A stretch of DNA of 64,000 nt from Photorhabdus heterorhabditis (lineage in GTDB: Bacteria; Pseudomonadota; Gammaproteobacteria; Enterobacterales; Enterobacteriaceae), in contig NZ_RCWA01000028.1 of the NCBI RefSeq assembly GCF_018448905.1, positions 1-64,000 on the forward strand, given 5' to 3'. The position numbers were made by a program, and so were the translations under genes. A model generated the notes under the pieces. It was not told where the DNA came from. It saw only the letters and a list, made by a program, of their open reading frames with translations, and made no database searches. Shown here one piece after another: positions 1 through 9,472 of the stretch. The number at the start of each line of letters is the position of its first letter. The first letter of the stretch is position 1.

Positions 1-17
1 CAGATTGTCTGATTAAT

Positions 18-29
18 TGTTAAAGAGCA
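18..29 (-). promoter_or_regulatory. rrn leader boxA antitermination site
   Basis: The minus strand reads TGCTCTTTAACA, the boxA core recognised by NusB-NusE (S10) for rRNA antitermination. It lies about 45 bp downstream of the P2 -10. The bases around it (ATTAATCAGACAATCTG) also match the typical 16S leader, confirming that an rRNA operon starts just outside the window. Confidence 0.9.
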
Positions 30-71
30 GGCCACCTTAAAATTTGATATTCTCGGTCAGCCGGGCTGCGT

Positions 72-99
72 ATATTACGCTTTTTGCCCGCAGAGTCAA
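72..99 (-). promoter_or_regulatory. rRNA operon P2 promoter
   Basis: Minus-strand TTGACT (94-99) and TAATAT (72-77) are 16 bp apart, about 95 bp downstream of P1. This is the usual tandem P1-P2 arrangement of rrn operons. The discriminator region (GCAGCCCGG) is again GC-rich. Confidence 0.85.
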
Positions 100-167
100 G
101 CGCTTATTTGCGCTCCCCTGCCCAACCTCACACGTTTTCTCAGCGTTGTGTCGGTCAGTGGTGGCGC

Positions 168-195
168 ATTATAGGGCGTTCTTCGGCGCTGGCAA
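168..195 (-). promoter_or_regulatory. rRNA operon P1 promoter
   Basis: On the minus strand TTGCCA (complement of 190-195) lies 16 bp from TATAAT (168-173), followed by a GC-rich discriminator GCGCCACC. This is the layout of enterobacterial rrn P1 promoters, which are growth-rate and ppGpp controlled. It reads left, away from gmhB. In E. coli gmhB lies just upstream of rrnH, so the 16S gene is expected just beyond position 1. Confidence 0.85.
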
Positions 196-265
196 GTGTT
201 TATTTGAAAAAAGTTAACGACCGCGGTTTTTTTCCACAAAATGATGACATAAGGAACAAAAAAAC

Positions 266-832
266 CTATTTTTTGATATCTTTAATCGCTTTAGGCAAGT
301 CTACCAAGCTATTTATTACCAAATCAGCTGCTTGTTCAGCTTCATTAGTAACTAGTTTACCTGTACGAACTAATACCTTAGTACCAACTTTTGCTGTCGT
401 CGCTGCTTGCATATCTTCCAGTTTATCACCAACCATATAAGAAGCAGCCATATCGATACTTAGCTCTTTTTGTGCTTCCAGAAGCATACCTGGTTGTGGC
501 TTACGGCAATCACAACCCTTCTTATATTGTCCTTCAGTCGCATCTGGATGATGAGGACAATAATAGATGCCGTCCAAATCTACCCCACGGTCTGCCAATG
601 ACCAATCCATCCATTCTGTCAGTTGCAAAAATTGCTCTTCATTGAAAATGCCACGAGCAATCCCCGACTGGTTTGTAACTAATACCAGTGCATATCCCAT
701 CTTTTTCAATTCAATCATGGCTTCAATAACACCATCAATAAATTGAAAATCATCTATTTCATGTACATAACCATGATCGATATTTATTGTTCCGTCACGA
801 TCTAAAAATACGGCAGGAATACTTTGTGTCAC
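266..832 (-). CDS. gmhB: D-glycero-beta-D-manno-heptose-1,7-bisphosphate 7-phosphatase
   Basis: HAD-family phosphatase that removes the C7 phosphate of heptose bisphosphate in the ADP-heptose pathway for the LPS inner core. The nucleophile motif DRDGT (D11, D13) sits near the N terminus, with VTNQSG in the middle, GDKLED near residue 137 and a Cys/His cluster (YYCPHHP...CDCRKP) that binds structural zinc. I chose the GTG at 832 because it is preceded by TTGGAG seven bases upstream and gives 188 residues aligned with E. coli GmhB. The longer ATG at 883 adds 17 unconserved residues and has no Shine-Dalgarno. It is divergent from metN and reads toward the rRNA promoters. Confidence 0.93.
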   Translation of the reverse strand: MTQSIPAVFLDRDGTINIDHGYVHEIDDFQFIDGVIEAMIELKKMGYALVLVTNQSGIARGIFNEEQFLQLTEWMDWSLADRGVDLDGIYYCPHHPDATEGQYKKGCDCRKPQPGMLLEAQKELSIDMAASYMVGDKLEDMQAATTAKVGTKVLVRTGKLVTNEAEQAADLVINSLVDLPKAIKDIKK

Positions 833-915
833 CCGATTGCTCCAAGAATGTAAGAAGGCTTCAGTATCGCATGATTTAGTCATGAATGAGAATGCAGCAA
901 TTAATTTATTCCCGG

Positions 916-944
916 TTGACTTAGACGTCTAGACACCTTAACAT
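916..944 (+). promoter_or_regulatory. metNIQ promoter with two MetJ boxes in the spacer
   Basis: TTGACT (916-921) and TAACAT (939-944) are exactly 17 bp apart. The spacer is filled by two tandem 8-bp met boxes, AGACGTCT (923-930, perfect consensus) and AGACACCT (931-938). MetJ with S-adenosylmethionine binds such tandem boxes, so repressor binding should directly exclude RNA polymerase from metN. A third, weaker box-like octamer may follow at 939-946. Confidence 0.85.
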
Positions 945-1027
945 CCGATTCAACAGGTGGTTTGTTTTCTCAAAAATGTTTAAGCTATCAATTCTCAAAA
1001 TTTTTATAAAAACAAATAAGAATAAAA

Positions 1028-2059
1028 ATGATAAAACTATTTCATATCAATAAAGTATTTCAGCAGGGTGCCCGTTCTATCAACGCGCTTTCAGATATCA
1101 GCCTGCATGTTCCGCAGGGGCAAATTTATGGTGTTATTGGTTCATCTGGCGCAGGTAAAAGTACACTGATTCGCTGTGTGAATATGCTTGAGCGTCCAAC
1201 TTCTGGACAAGTACTGGTTGATGGTCAAGATCTAACTATCTTATCTAATAGTGACTTAACCCGTGCACGTCGTCGAATTGGCATGATTTTCCAGCATTTC
1301 AACTTGCTATCTTCGAGAACAGTGTTTGGCAACATAGCCTTACCTTTAGAATTGGACAACATTCCAAAGGCTGAAATCAAAAAGCGGGTAGACGAGTTAT
1401 TGGAACTTGTTGGTCTTGCAGATAAACATGATACCTATCCAGCAAATCTCTCTGGCGGACAGAAGCAACGTGTTGCTATTGCCCGTGCTCTAGCTAATTC
1501 ACCTAAAATACTTTTATGTGATGAAGCAACCAGTGCTCTTGATCCGGCAACAACTCGTTCTATTCTAGAATTATTGAAAGATATTAATCGCCGTCTGGGA
1601 CTAACCATTCTGTTAATTACACATGAAATGGACGTTGTCAAACGTATTTGTGACCAAGTAGCCGTTATCAGTGGTGGGCAACTAATTGAACAAGACATTG
1701 TTAGTGAAGTGTTCTCTCATCCCAAAACACCTATTGCGCAGGCATTTATTCAGTCAACTTTACATCTGGATATCCCTGAAGATTATGTACAAAAAATGCA
1801 AAGCCACCCAGCATCAGATCTTAGCCCATTACTGAAATTAGAGTTCACAGGTCAGTCTGTAGACGCACCACTGATTTCAATGGCAGTACGTCGTTTTAAT
1901 ATCGATATGAACATATTAAGTTCTCAAATCGACTATGCTGGTGGCGTTAAATTTGGCGTGATGTTAGCTGAATTACACGGTGAAAATGGCGGCATTGAAT
2001 CAACAATTAAGTTCTTACAAGATCATCATGTGAAAGTAGAGGTTCTCGGTTATGTCTGA
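1028..2059 (+). CDS. metN: Methionine ABC importer, ATP-binding protein
   Basis: ATPase of the high-affinity D/L-methionine importer MetNIQ. The Walker [10 protein letters not shown] covers residues 38-46, the signature LSGGQKQR lies near 140-147, followed by Walker [12 protein letters not shown]. The last 80 or so residues form the NIL (ACT-like) domain that binds methionine and shuts transport down when the internal pool is full. The length of 343 equals the enterobacterial family. It overlaps metI by 8 bases, implying translational coupling. MetJ boxes upstream indicate repression by methionine/SAM. Confidence 0.96.
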   Translation: MIKLFHINKVFQQGARSINALSDISLHVPQGQIYGVIGSSGAGKSTLIRCVNMLERPTSGQVLVDGQDLTILSNSDLTRARRRIGMIFQHFNLLSSRTVFGNIALPLELDNIPKAEIKKRVDELLELVGLADKHDTYPANLSGGQKQRVAIARALANSPKILLCDEATSALDPATTRSILELLKDINRRLGLTILLITHEMDVVKRICDQVAVISGGQLIEQDIVSEVFSHPKTPIAQAFIQSTLHLDIPEDYVQKMQSHPASDLSPLLKLEFTGQSVDAPLISMAVRRFNIDMNILSSQIDYAGGVKFGVMLAELHGENGGIESTIKFLQDHHVKVEVLGYV

Positions 2060-2705
2060 AGGAATGATTTTATTACTGGCTAAAGGCGTCTGGGAAACTC
2101 TGGTAATGACTTTTGTTTCTGGCTTCTTTGGCTTTATTATCGGGCTGCCGGTCGGTGTATTACTATATGTCACCCGTCCTGGTCAGATTATGGAAAACAG
2201 TAAACTCTATCGTTTTCTTTCCGCGATAGTTAATATTTTCCGCTCTATCCCATTTATTATTTTACTGGTTTGGATGATTCCTTTTACTAGATTAATTGTG
2301 GGAACATCTATCGGCTTACAAGCGGCTATTGTTCCATTAACTATAGGTGCTGCGCCATTTATTGCTCGTATGGTGGAAAATGCTTTATTAGAAATTCCAT
2401 CAGGATTAATTGAAGCAGCCAGAGCAATGGGCGCAACTCCGTTCCAGATTGTGAAGAAAATTCTGTTACCTGAAGCATTACCAGGTTTGCTCAATGCAGC
2501 CACAATTACTCTGATCACTTTAGTAGGTTATTCCGCAATGGGAGGTGCTGTAGGTGCAGGCGGTTTAGGTCAAATTGGCTACCAGTATGGTTATATCGGC
2601 TATAACGCAACAGTAATGAATATCGTATTAGTGCTACTGGTTATTTTAGTTTACTTAATTCAATTAAGTGGTGACCGTTTAGTTAAAGCCACAACACGTA
2701 AATGA
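2052..2705 (+). CDS. metI: Methionine ABC importer, permease
   Basis: Inner-membrane permease subunit of MetNIQ, 217 residues as in E. coli. It has five predicted hydrophobic segments. The coupling EAA-type motif [21 protein letters not shown], which docks onto MetN, is near residues 118-142. The start ATG lies inside the end of metN. Confidence 0.96.
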   Translation: MSEGMILLLAKGVWETLVMTFVSGFFGFIIGLPVGVLLYVTRPGQIMENSKLYRFLSAIVNIFRSIPFIILLVWMIPFTRLIVGTSIGLQAAIVPLTIGAAPFIARMVENALLEIPSGLIEAARAMGATPFQIVKKILLPEALPGLLNAATITLITLVGYSAMGGAVGAGGLGQIGYQYGYIGYNATVMNIVLVLLVILVYLIQLSGDRLVKATTRK

Positions 2706-2770
2706 TAAAATTATGTTAATAACAGCACCGGCATAGGTGTTAATAAATCAGCATTCAATAGGGGTAAAGT

Positions 2771-3586
2771 ATGTCTGTTAAATTAAGAATCATCGCAACC
2801 ATCAGCGCCCTTTTAGGTTCATTAATTCTGGCTGGTTGTGGTCAAGAAAAACAAGATCCAAATCATATTAAAGTAGGTGTTATCGTTGGTGCAGAGCAAG
2901 AAGTTGCTGAGATTGCGAAAAAAGTAGCTAAAGATAAATATGGTCTTGATGTAGAGCTGGTAACTTTTAATGACTTTGTACTACCAAACGAAGCACTGAG
3001 CAAAGGTGATATTGATCTAAATGCATACCAGCACAAGCCTTATCTGGATCAACAAATCAAAGATCGTAGTTATAAGCTAGTCACTGTTGGCAATTCTTTT
3101 GTTTATCCAATTGCTGGTTATTCCAAAAAAATCAAGTCACTAGATGAATTGCAGGATGGTTCTCAAATTGCACTACCAAATGATCCAACGAACTTAGGCC
3201 GTTCTTTATTGTTATTACAGAAGCAAGACTTAATCAAACTGAAAGATGGCGTAGGTTTATTGCCAACAGTTTTAGACGTCGTTGAAAATCCTAAAAATCT
3301 AAAATTAGTTGAACTGGAAGCACCTCAATTGCCTCGTTCACTTGATGATCAAAAAATTGCTCTGGCAATTATTAATACGACATATGCAAGTCAGATCAGT
3401 CTGACCCCGGCAAAAGATGGCTTATTTGTTGAAGATAAAGATTCTCCATATGTGAACCTGCTTGTTAGCCGTGAAGATAATAAAGATGCCGAAAATGTAA
3501 AAAAATTCGTTAAAGCCTATCAATCTGACGAAGTTGACGAAGCTGCCAATAAGATCTTTAATGGTGGTGCAGTGAAAGGCTGGTAA
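2771..3586 (+). CDS. metQ: Methionine-binding lipoprotein
   Basis: Periplasmic substrate-binding protein (NlpA/MetQ family) delivering methionine to MetI. The signal peptide ends in lipobox LILAGC with the lipidated Cys at 23. The mature part begins KVGVIVGAEQE, typical of the family, and the length of 271 is standard. It is the third gene of the metNIQ operon, 65 bp after metI, with GGGGTAAAGT before the ATG as ribosome site. Confidence 0.96.
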   Translation: MSVKLRIIATISALLGSLILAGCGQEKQDPNHIKVGVIVGAEQEVAEIAKKVAKDKYGLDVELVTFNDFVLPNEALSKGDIDLNAYQHKPYLDQQIKDRSYKLVTVGNSFVYPIAGYSKKIKSLDELQDGSQIALPNDPTNLGRSLLLLQKQDLIKLKDGVGLLPTVLDVVENPKNLKLVELEAPQLPRSLDDQKIALAIINTTYASQISLTPAKDGLFVEDKDSPYVNLLVSREDNKDAENVKKFVKAYQSDEVDEAANKIFNGGAVKGW

Positions 3587-3618
3587 TCTTTCATATTACT
3601 CTCACCAATATTAGAATA

Positions 3619-3645
3619 ATCAGGCGGGCAAATTGTCCGCCTGAT
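3619..3645 (+). terminator. Candidate terminator hairpin after metQ
   Basis: Perfect 9-bp arms ATCAGGCGG (3619-3627) and CCGCCTGAT (3637-3645) around a 9-nt loop, 33 bases after the metQ stop. The following sequence (ATGTTATG) has no real U-tract, so the hairpin is clear but terminator activity is inferred. Confidence 0.55.
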
Positions 3646-3730
3646 ATGTTATGACATCATGTTTTCGATACTTTTTTATTAACCTGATCGATTAACTTAA
3701 CTCTAATTGTCATAATTCAAGGAGTTATTA

Positions 3731-4129
3731 ATGCGTCGGCTACTTGTCCCTTTATTAGTACTGTTCATAGCAGGATGCTCAATGCAACAGACAACTTTTA
3801 CTGATTCTTCCCAATTATCGGATATGAGACTCAAAAGACTACCAACCAGCGAAACAAGGAACCTCTCTTCATCTGTAAAGTTATATACCAAGAGTGAAGA
3901 ATTATTAGGTACCCCATTTAAAGATTTAGGGATTGTCACTGGTCAATCATGCCGTAGCTCGTTACAAGACCCACCAGCTAATATCACCATAGCGCGTAAC
4001 AAGATGATAACAAAGGCTACTTATTTGAATGCTAACGCTGTTTTATTACATCAATGCGAGATGTTATCAGGCCAAGGATGCTATCAGATAGCAATATGTG
4101 AAGGCTCAGCCCTGCTTATTACTCAATGA
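3731..4129 (+). CDS. rcsF: Outer-membrane lipoprotein sensor of the Rcs phosphorelay
   Basis: RcsF senses envelope and LPS stress and signals through IgaA to RcsC/D/B. The lipobox LFIAGC places the lipid anchor on Cys16. Four further cysteines at 74, 109, 117 and 123 match the two nonconsecutive disulfides of E. coli RcsF. At 132 residues it is close to the 134 of E. coli, with an alignable C-terminal domain (ANAVLLHQCE...GCYQ.A.C.GSAL). The linker after the lipid anchor is poorly conserved and less proline-rich. AAGGAG precedes the ATG. Its stop codon overlaps the trmO start (ATGA). Confidence 0.94.
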   Translation: MRRLLVPLLVLFIAGCSMQQTTFTDSSQLSDMRLKRLPTSETRNLSSSVKLYTKSEELLGTPFKDLGIVTGQSCRSSLQDPPANITIARNKMITKATYLNANAVLLHQCEMLSGQGCYQIAICEGSALLITQ

Positions 4130-4833
4130 CTGACTTTCATTTCACACAAATAGGGATTATTCACTCCCCTTATAAAGAGAAATTTGCTGTTCCCCGCCAA
4201 CCAGGTCTTATTAAAGATGGTGGAGGGAAATTAGTACTTCTTCCGCCCTATAATCAACCAGATGCAGTTCGCGGTTTGGAACAATTTAGTCATCTATGGA
4301 TTATTTTCGTTTTCCACCAAACAATGGAAGGCGGCTGGAAACCAATGGTGCGTCCTCCCCGTTTGGGTGGCAATGCAAAAATGGGTGTATTCGCAACTCG
4401 TTCAACTTTCCGACCGAATCCAATTGGTATGTCTCTGATTGAGCTTAAAGGAGTCGAATGCAGGACAGGTAGCGTTACTCTAGAGCTGGGTAGCATGGAT
4501 TTAGTTGACGGTACCCCTGTTATTGATATCAAGCCCTATCTACCCTTCGCGGAATGTCAGCCACATGCAATAGCAGGTTTTGCTCAGGAAGCGCCTTCAG
4601 CCGGTATGGAAGTAATATTTTCACCTGCCGCCGAACAGCAGCTTATCTTGATCCAAAACACTTACCCGAATTTACGCCGATTTATCAGTCAGGTTCTAGC
4701 CCAAGACCCTCGCCCTGCTTACCGTAGAGGAGAATCAGAAAATCGGGAATATGCTGTTCATTTACTGAATTTCAATGTGCGTTGGAGAGTTTACGACACA
4801 CTAACCGAAGTGGTTTCCATAGAACCCCGCTAA
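4126..4833 (+). CDS. trmO: tRNA (N6-threonylcarbamoyladenosine(37)-N6)-methyltransferase
   Basis: TrmO (formerly TsaA/YaeB) methylates t6A37 to m6t6A in ACY-decoding tRNA-Thr with SAM. The conserved start FTQIGIIHSPYKEKFAVPRQPGL, the RSTFRPNPIGMS motif near residues 90-101 and LVDGTPVIDIKPYLP near 125-140 are diagnostic of this beta-barrel methyltransferase family. Length 235, as in E. coli. The ATGA overlap with rcsF indicates coupled translation, an arrangement conserved in enterics. Confidence 0.94.
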   Translation: MTDFHFTQIGIIHSPYKEKFAVPRQPGLIKDGGGKLVLLPPYNQPDAVRGLEQFSHLWIIFVFHQTMEGGWKPMVRPPRLGGNAKMGVFATRSTFRPNPIGMSLIELKGVECRTGSVTLELGSMDLVDGTPVIDIKPYLPFAECQPHAIAGFAQEAPSAGMEVIFSPAAEQQLILIQNTYPNLRRFISQVLAQDPRPAYRRGESENREYAVHLLNFNVRWRVYDTLTEVVSIEPR

Positions 4834-4959
4834 AAATCAATATATACCCTTTTGGCATCTTGAACTCACTGGTAGACTAAAGGCTTATTTTCACTATTTT
4901 ATTGGCTGGCAAATTTCTGCCAGCCGGAAGCAATTTGCTGCTCTAATGGAACCCTAATA

Positions 4960-6684
4960 ATGCGTACTAGCCAATATCTGCTCTCTACATTAAAAGAGAC
5001 TCCCGCCGATGCAGAAGTTGTCAGCCATAAACTGATGCTTCGTGCGGGCATGATCCGTAAGCTCGCTTCTGGCCTATATAATTGGATGCCTACAGGTATC
5101 CGCGTACTAAAAAAAGTCGAAAAAATTGTTCGTGAAGAAATGAACAATGCTGGAGCGATTGAGATATCTATGCCCGTAGTGCAGCCGGCAGATTTATGGC
5201 AGGAAAGTGGTCGCTGGGAACAATACGGCCCGGAGTTGCTGCGTTTTGCTGATCGAGGGGATCGCCCTTTTGTACTGGGTCCAACCCATGAAGAAGTTGT
5301 CACTGATCTAATCCGCAATGAAGTCAGTTCATATAAACAGTTACCACTAACTTTGTTCCAAATCCAGACTAAATTCCGCGACGAAGTTCGACCTCGTTTT
5401 GGCGTAATGCGCTCGCGTGAATTCCTGATGAAAGATGCTTACTCTTTCCATGCTACTCAGGAATCATTACAAGAAACTTACGACAACATGTACGAAGCTT
5501 ACAGCAAAATCTTTACCCGTATCGGTTTGGATTTCCGTGCTGTCCTGGCTGATACCGGTTCTATCGGCGGTAGTGCTTCCCATGAATTTCAGGTCCTGGC
5601 TGCCAGTGGGGAAGACGATATCGTTTTCTCAACAGAATCTAATTATGCAGCTAATATTGAATTGGCTGAAGCTATTGCTCCTGCTTATGATCGCGCAACA
5701 CCCGCAGAAGATATGCATCTGGTTGATACCCCGAATGCAAAAACAATTGCTGAACTCATTGAACAATTCAATCTGCCAATTGAGAAAACCATTAAAACTC
5801 TGATAGTCCACGCAGCAGAAAGTACAGACCATAAATTAATTGCCTTACTGGTTCGTGGCGACCATGAACTCAATGAAATCAAAGCCGAGAAATTATCTTT
5901 GGTTGCCAGCCCTCTAACTTTTGCCACAGAAGAAGAGATTCGTACAATTGTCGGAGCAGGCCCTGGTTCACTAGGACCCGTCAATCTGCCAATGCCCATT
6001 ATCATCGACCGCAGTGTAGCAGTGATGAGTGACTTTGGTGCCGGTGCTAATATTGATGACAAGCACTATTTCGGTATCAACTGGGAACGTGATCTACCAA
6101 CACCAGAAGTTACTGATATCCGTAATGTTGTTGAAGGTGATGTCAGCCCTGATGGTAAAGGTACATTGCTCATCAAACGAGGTATTGAAGTTGGTCATAT
6201 ATTCCAGCTTGGTACCAAATATTCGGATGCAATGAAAGCAACTGTTCAAGGTGAAGATGGTCACAACCAGATCGTCACTATGGGTTGCTATGGTATTGGT
6301 GTTACCCGTATTGTCGCAGCAGCGATTGAACAGAATCACGATGACTGCGGTATCATCTGGCCTGATGCAATTGCGCCATTCCAGGTTGCTATTTTGCCAA
6401 TGAATATGCACAAATCATATCGTGTGAAAGAAATCGCAGAGAAATTGTATGCTGATCTGCGCGCCTGTGGTATTGACGTTATTTTTGATGACCGCAAAGA
6501 ACGGCCAGGCGTGATGTTCGCTGATATGGAACTTATCGGCGTACCACATACGATAGTTATTGGCGACCGTAATCTGGATAATGGCGAAGTAGAATATAAA
6601 TATCGTCGCAATGATGAAAAACAGATGCTAAAACTAGATAGTGTTGTTGATTATTTGAAGCAACAACTTGGTTTTATTAATTAA
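4960..6684 (+). CDS. proS: Prolyl-tRNA synthetase
   Basis: Class II aminoacyl-tRNA synthetase charging tRNA-Pro. The 574 residues match the bacterial-type ProS (572 in E. coli). There is an N-terminal catalytic part (motif 2 [23 protein letters not shown]), an inserted cis-editing INS domain (about 220-405) that clears mischarged Ala-tRNA, and a C-terminal anticodon-binding domain ([10 protein letters not shown]...[20 protein letters not shown]). Monocistronic, with its own 126-bp upstream gap. Confidence 0.97.
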   Translation: MRTSQYLLSTLKETPADAEVVSHKLMLRAGMIRKLASGLYNWMPTGIRVLKKVEKIVREEMNNAGAIEISMPVVQPADLWQESGRWEQYGPELLRFADRGDRPFVLGPTHEEVVTDLIRNEVSSYKQLPLTLFQIQTKFRDEVRPRFGVMRSREFLMKDAYSFHATQESLQETYDNMYEAYSKIFTRIGLDFRAVLADTGSIGGSASHEFQVLAASGEDDIVFSTESNYAANIELAEAIAPAYDRATPAEDMHLVDTPNAKTIAELIEQFNLPIEKTIKTLIVHAAESTDHKLIALLVRGDHELNEIKAEKLSLVASPLTFATEEEIRTIVGAGPGSLGPVNLPMPIIIDRSVAVMSDFGAGANIDDKHYFGINWERDLPTPEVTDIRNVVEGDVSPDGKGTLLIKRGIEVGHIFQLGTKYSDAMKATVQGEDGHNQIVTMGCYGIGVTRIVAAAIEQNHDDCGIIWPDAIAPFQVAILPMNMHKSYRVKEIAEKLYADLRACGIDVIFDDRKERPGVMFADMELIGVPHTIVIGDRNLDNGEVEYKYRRNDEKQMLKLDSVVDYLKQQLGFIN

Positions 6685-6711
6685 AGTTATTACACCAACT
6701 CATTGAGCTGT

Positions 6712-6759
6712 ATGGTGATAATGGTCAGATCGTTAAGATGCCATAACCATTATCACCAT
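6712..6759. terminator. 14-bp inverted repeat between proS and nlpE
   Basis: Perfect 14-bp arms ATGGTGATAATGGT (6712-6725) and its complement (6746-6759) flank a 20-nt spacer between two convergent genes. Position suggests a bidirectional stop or 3'-end stabiliser. There is no U-tract on either side, so function is inferred from place and symmetry only. Confidence 0.45.
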
Positions 6760-6776
6760 CAATACTAAACCCTGAA

Positions 6777-7442
6777 TTATTTCTTCGTATTACAAGATTT
6801 CGATTTATCGAAATGGATTTTACCCGTCTGAATCAAAGCAGGATCAAATTGCCCATCTTCCATTGAAGGTCTCACGCTGTAATAACCTTCAACTTCAACA
6901 TAAACTGGTGTTCCCCCTTCTACACCAACTTGATGATAACCTCGCTCCAAATCCAAACTTTCCGTTACGGCATACTGCTTACCTGTATTACAATCAGTAA
7001 ATGAAGCTGCATCAGCCATATAACTGTATTCACCAACCAGTTTCTTCGGTGTTACCCGTTTCAGCTCATAGTTGAATTGTGATTCAATTGGATTGCCTTC
7101 AATATCTAGCATCACCAAGTTTCCACCTTTCAGCAGATAGTAATATTTCTGATCATCTGATTTTGTCAGGCGAATTTTTTCCCCGTCTTTCACCCATTGA
7201 CCAGATTCAAAGAATGACGAGTCACCATCACGAGTATCAAGATAAGTTTGTTCCAGAATATAACTCCCATCACCATCCAATAGCAGTGTGGTATCAATAC
7301 CAGAACAATCAGCACAAGGAAGAACCCCCTGAAAAGTCTGATCTACTGGTTGTGAACTCGTTTGTTGTGGCAAGTTACTTTTACATCCCATCAAAGTACA
7401 TACGCCCACAGCGATTAGCGCTGTTAAAAATTTTTTATTCAC
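6777..7442 (-). CDS. nlpE: Envelope stress lipoprotein NlpE
   Basis: NlpE (CutF) activates the Cpx response on surface contact or lipoprotein-sorting stress. The signal peptide ends LMGC with the lipid Cys at 20. A CADC motif (43-46) and a C-terminal cysteine pair (SFTDCN and KSCNTKK) match the two redox disulfides of the family. I use the GTG at 7442, which has GGAG six bases upstream and yields MNKKFLTALIAVG. An in-frame TTG at 7454 overlaps that ribosome site. At 221 residues it is slightly shorter than E. coli NlpE (236). Confidence 0.88.
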   Translation of the reverse strand: MNKKFLTALIAVGVCTLMGCKSNLPQQTSSQPVDQTFQGVLPCADCSGIDTTLLLDGDGSYILEQTYLDTRDGDSSFFESGQWVKDGEKIRLTKSDDQKYYYLLKGGNLVMLDIEGNPIESQFNYELKRVTPKKLVGEYSYMADAASFTDCNTGKQYAVTESLDLERGYHQVGVEGGTPVYVEVEGYYSVRPSMEDGQFDPALIQTGKIHFDKSKSCNTKK

Positions 7443-7699
7443 ATTTATCTCCAAACAGTATAGTGGGCTTTGTGAGCCGCCTTTTTAAGGACATTACTCA
7501 ATAATCTGATTTTAATACCTTTGTCCAGAACTTACTGTGAAATCAAACTTTTATTTATTTACTGTTCAAGGAAAACAACCAAAGTTATTCATTAATCACG
7601 ACTGATTTCCTGTGCTATAGTCATTAATAGTGCTTTTGAGTTACAATTTTAACAACCACAGGCGGCAATAACCGCCACTAACCATAGTGGTGAGCAAAT

Positions 7700-7966
7700 A
7701 TGTCTATAAATACTGAATATCAACCAATTAACTGTGACGACTATGACAATCTTGAGTTGGCTTGCCAACATCAACTCCACCTACACATAAAGTTGCGGGG
7801 TGGTGAAGTTATTGAAGGAAAAGCCTGTGATTTGGTTTTAAAGAAAAAAATTGAATACCTGATAATCGAAACAGAAGACAACCCCCGTGAATTACGGTTG
7901 GATTATATTGCTAGTTTTAGTAACCCTAAAATTGGTACTGTTATTATTGAACACTCCGAATCCTGA
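7700..7966 (+). CDS. rof: Rho-binding antiterminator
   Basis: Rof (YaeO) is a small Sm-like protein that binds Rho and blocks its RNA-binding site. The 88 residues include the conserved blocks YQPINCDDYDNLELACQH near the N terminus, EYLIIE, and RELRLDYIASFSNPKIGTV at the C terminus. It is divergent from nlpE and convergent with tilS, as in E. coli. Confidence 0.93.
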   Translation: MSINTEYQPINCDDYDNLELACQHQLHLHIKLRGGEVIEGKACDLVLKKKIEYLIIETEDNPRELRLDYIASFSNPKIGTVIIEHSES

Positions 7967-7970
7967 ATAC

Positions 7971-7992
7971 AAAAGAGCCGCTAAAGGCGGCT
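7971..7992 (-). terminator. Terminator downstream of tilS
   Basis: On the minus strand AGCCGC/GCGGCT arms (7976-7981 with 7987-7992) are followed by CTTTTG. This is an intrinsic terminator just after the tilS stop. It also lies 4 bp past the end of rof and may serve both convergent genes. Confidence 0.7.
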
Positions 7993-7999
7993 TAACTTC

Positions 8000-9328
8000 T
8001 TATTTTAACAGCGTTTTATTCCAGTTAATTGTCAATGTTTCCTGCCCTTCTGCTACTTCGCTTTCTTTAGTGACAAAAATACCCAATGCAGCCATCAATT
8101 GTTCATTGTAATAAAGCAGTGGAATTCGCTCTCTAAGCCACGGAGCAACTCCAAACTCCTGCCACAATTTTTTACTGTGCCGAGAGTGTTGACGGCCCAC
8201 AATACTCATCATTCCCTGAACGCCAAAACGGATAGTCACCCGCTCATTATCAGTTGGAGTCCTGACTTTAATACCGCAATCAGAAATATTTAGTTTTCCT
8301 AAGCTATCCGGTAATACCAAAGTGTTACAAATATCCCATTCAAGAATAATATCTCTCAAAGGTTGCAATTGAGGAACCAGCCAAAGTTTTTGCTTATAAC
8401 GGCGTACATCATGCTGACAAAATTGTAACCGTGGCTCAGCATCAATACGGGCAATAGCCACCTCATACCAGAGTCTATGAAGCTGCTCTCGCGAAGGCAT
8501 TTTCATGCCATGATAACCAAACCAACGACGCAACAAAGCATTTCGTTTTGCTTCTGAATACCCATCCAAAGGCGAAATAGCCAGAGCACCATCCTGAGTT
8601 ATCAATTTTTTCAGCGATTCATTCAATAACTCATCAAGAAGCAGCTCTTGCTCACCACATAAATTTGCACTACGTGCAACAGACTGTGGAAAATGCGGCC
8701 AGCGTTGATTCAGTAACGGCATAATATGTAAGCGCAGAAAATTTCGATCATAGCGATCATCTTGATTACTGTCGTCTTCAATCCAAGTTAGACAGTGTTC
8801 ACTGGCATATATTTCTAGTTCATTCCGGCTATAACCAAGTAACGGGCGTAACAATAATGTATCTGCAAATACGGCGATTGGAGGCATAGAAGCAAGACCA
8901 GCCGGACCACTACCACGCTTTAATGCCAATAAAAAAGTTTCTGCCTGATCATCAAGATGCTGGGCCGTTACCAGAACTTCATCTTTTTGTAATTCATGCT
9001 TAAATACCTGGTATCGGGCATCACGAGCAGCAGCTTCAATACCCTTTTGGCGCGCATCTATCGTTACCCTTTCAGAAAAAAATTCAACCTGCCAGTCATC
9101 ACAGATCTGTTGGCAATATTTAACCCACTGATCTGCTTTTATGTTTAAACCATGGTGAATATGGATTGCTCTTAGTTGAACATCCTGATTGTACTGATTA
9201 CGCCAATTAACCAGCAAATGAAGCAAAACTGAGGAGTCTAACCCACCACTGAACCCAACCAAGATTTTCTTATGTTTACCAAGCTGCTTAGCCAAAGTGA
9301 CAAATAGCCGCTCATCAATGTTTGTCAT
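8000..9328 (-). CDS. tilS: tRNA(Ile)-lysidine synthetase
   Basis: TilS converts C34 of tRNA-Ile2 (CAU) to lysidine, changing codon and amino-acid identity from Met/AUG to Ile/AUA. The N-type ATP pyrophosphatase P-loop SGGLDSS lies at residues 27-33. The HIHHGLN stretch and central TilS substrate domains follow, then a C-terminal acceptor-stem-binding domain. Length 442 against 432 in E. coli. It is last in the leftward block after accA, separated by 144 bp. Confidence 0.95.
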   Translation of the reverse strand: MTNIDERLFVTLAKQLGKHKKILVGFSGGLDSSVLLHLLVNWRNQYNQDVQLRAIHIHHGLNIKADQWVKYCQQICDDWQVEFFSERVTIDARQKGIEAAARDARYQVFKHELQKDEVLVTAQHLDDQAETFLLALKRGSGPAGLASMPPIAVFADTLLLRPLLGYSRNELEIYASEHCLTWIEDDSNQDDRYDRNFLRLHIMPLLNQRWPHFPQSVARSANLCGEQELLLDELLNESLKKLITQDGALAISPLDGYSEAKRNALLRRWFGYHGMKMPSREQLHRLWYEVAIARIDAEPRLQFCQHDVRRYKQKLWLVPQLQPLRDIILEWDICNTLVLPDSLGKLNISDCGIKVRTPTDNERVTIRFGVQGMMSIVGRQHSRHSKKLWQEFGVAPWLRERIPLLYYNEQLMAALGIFVTKESEVAEGQETLTINWNKTLLK

Positions 9329-9472
9329 TACAGATTCAAAAATCCCTTAGCTTGTAACAATTTGAATTGATTATCATTAAGAATAAAAAATGGCAAAAAA
9401 GCAGAAACAGTAAGGGATAAAGGCGACTGAAATTCATCACTTGCATCCCTTATTAAATAATTAATTCAGATA

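Noticed and set aside
945-1027. SAM riboswitch ahead of metN
   Set aside because: The leader is short and AT-rich with no riboswitch-like stems. Tandem MetJ boxes already account for control.
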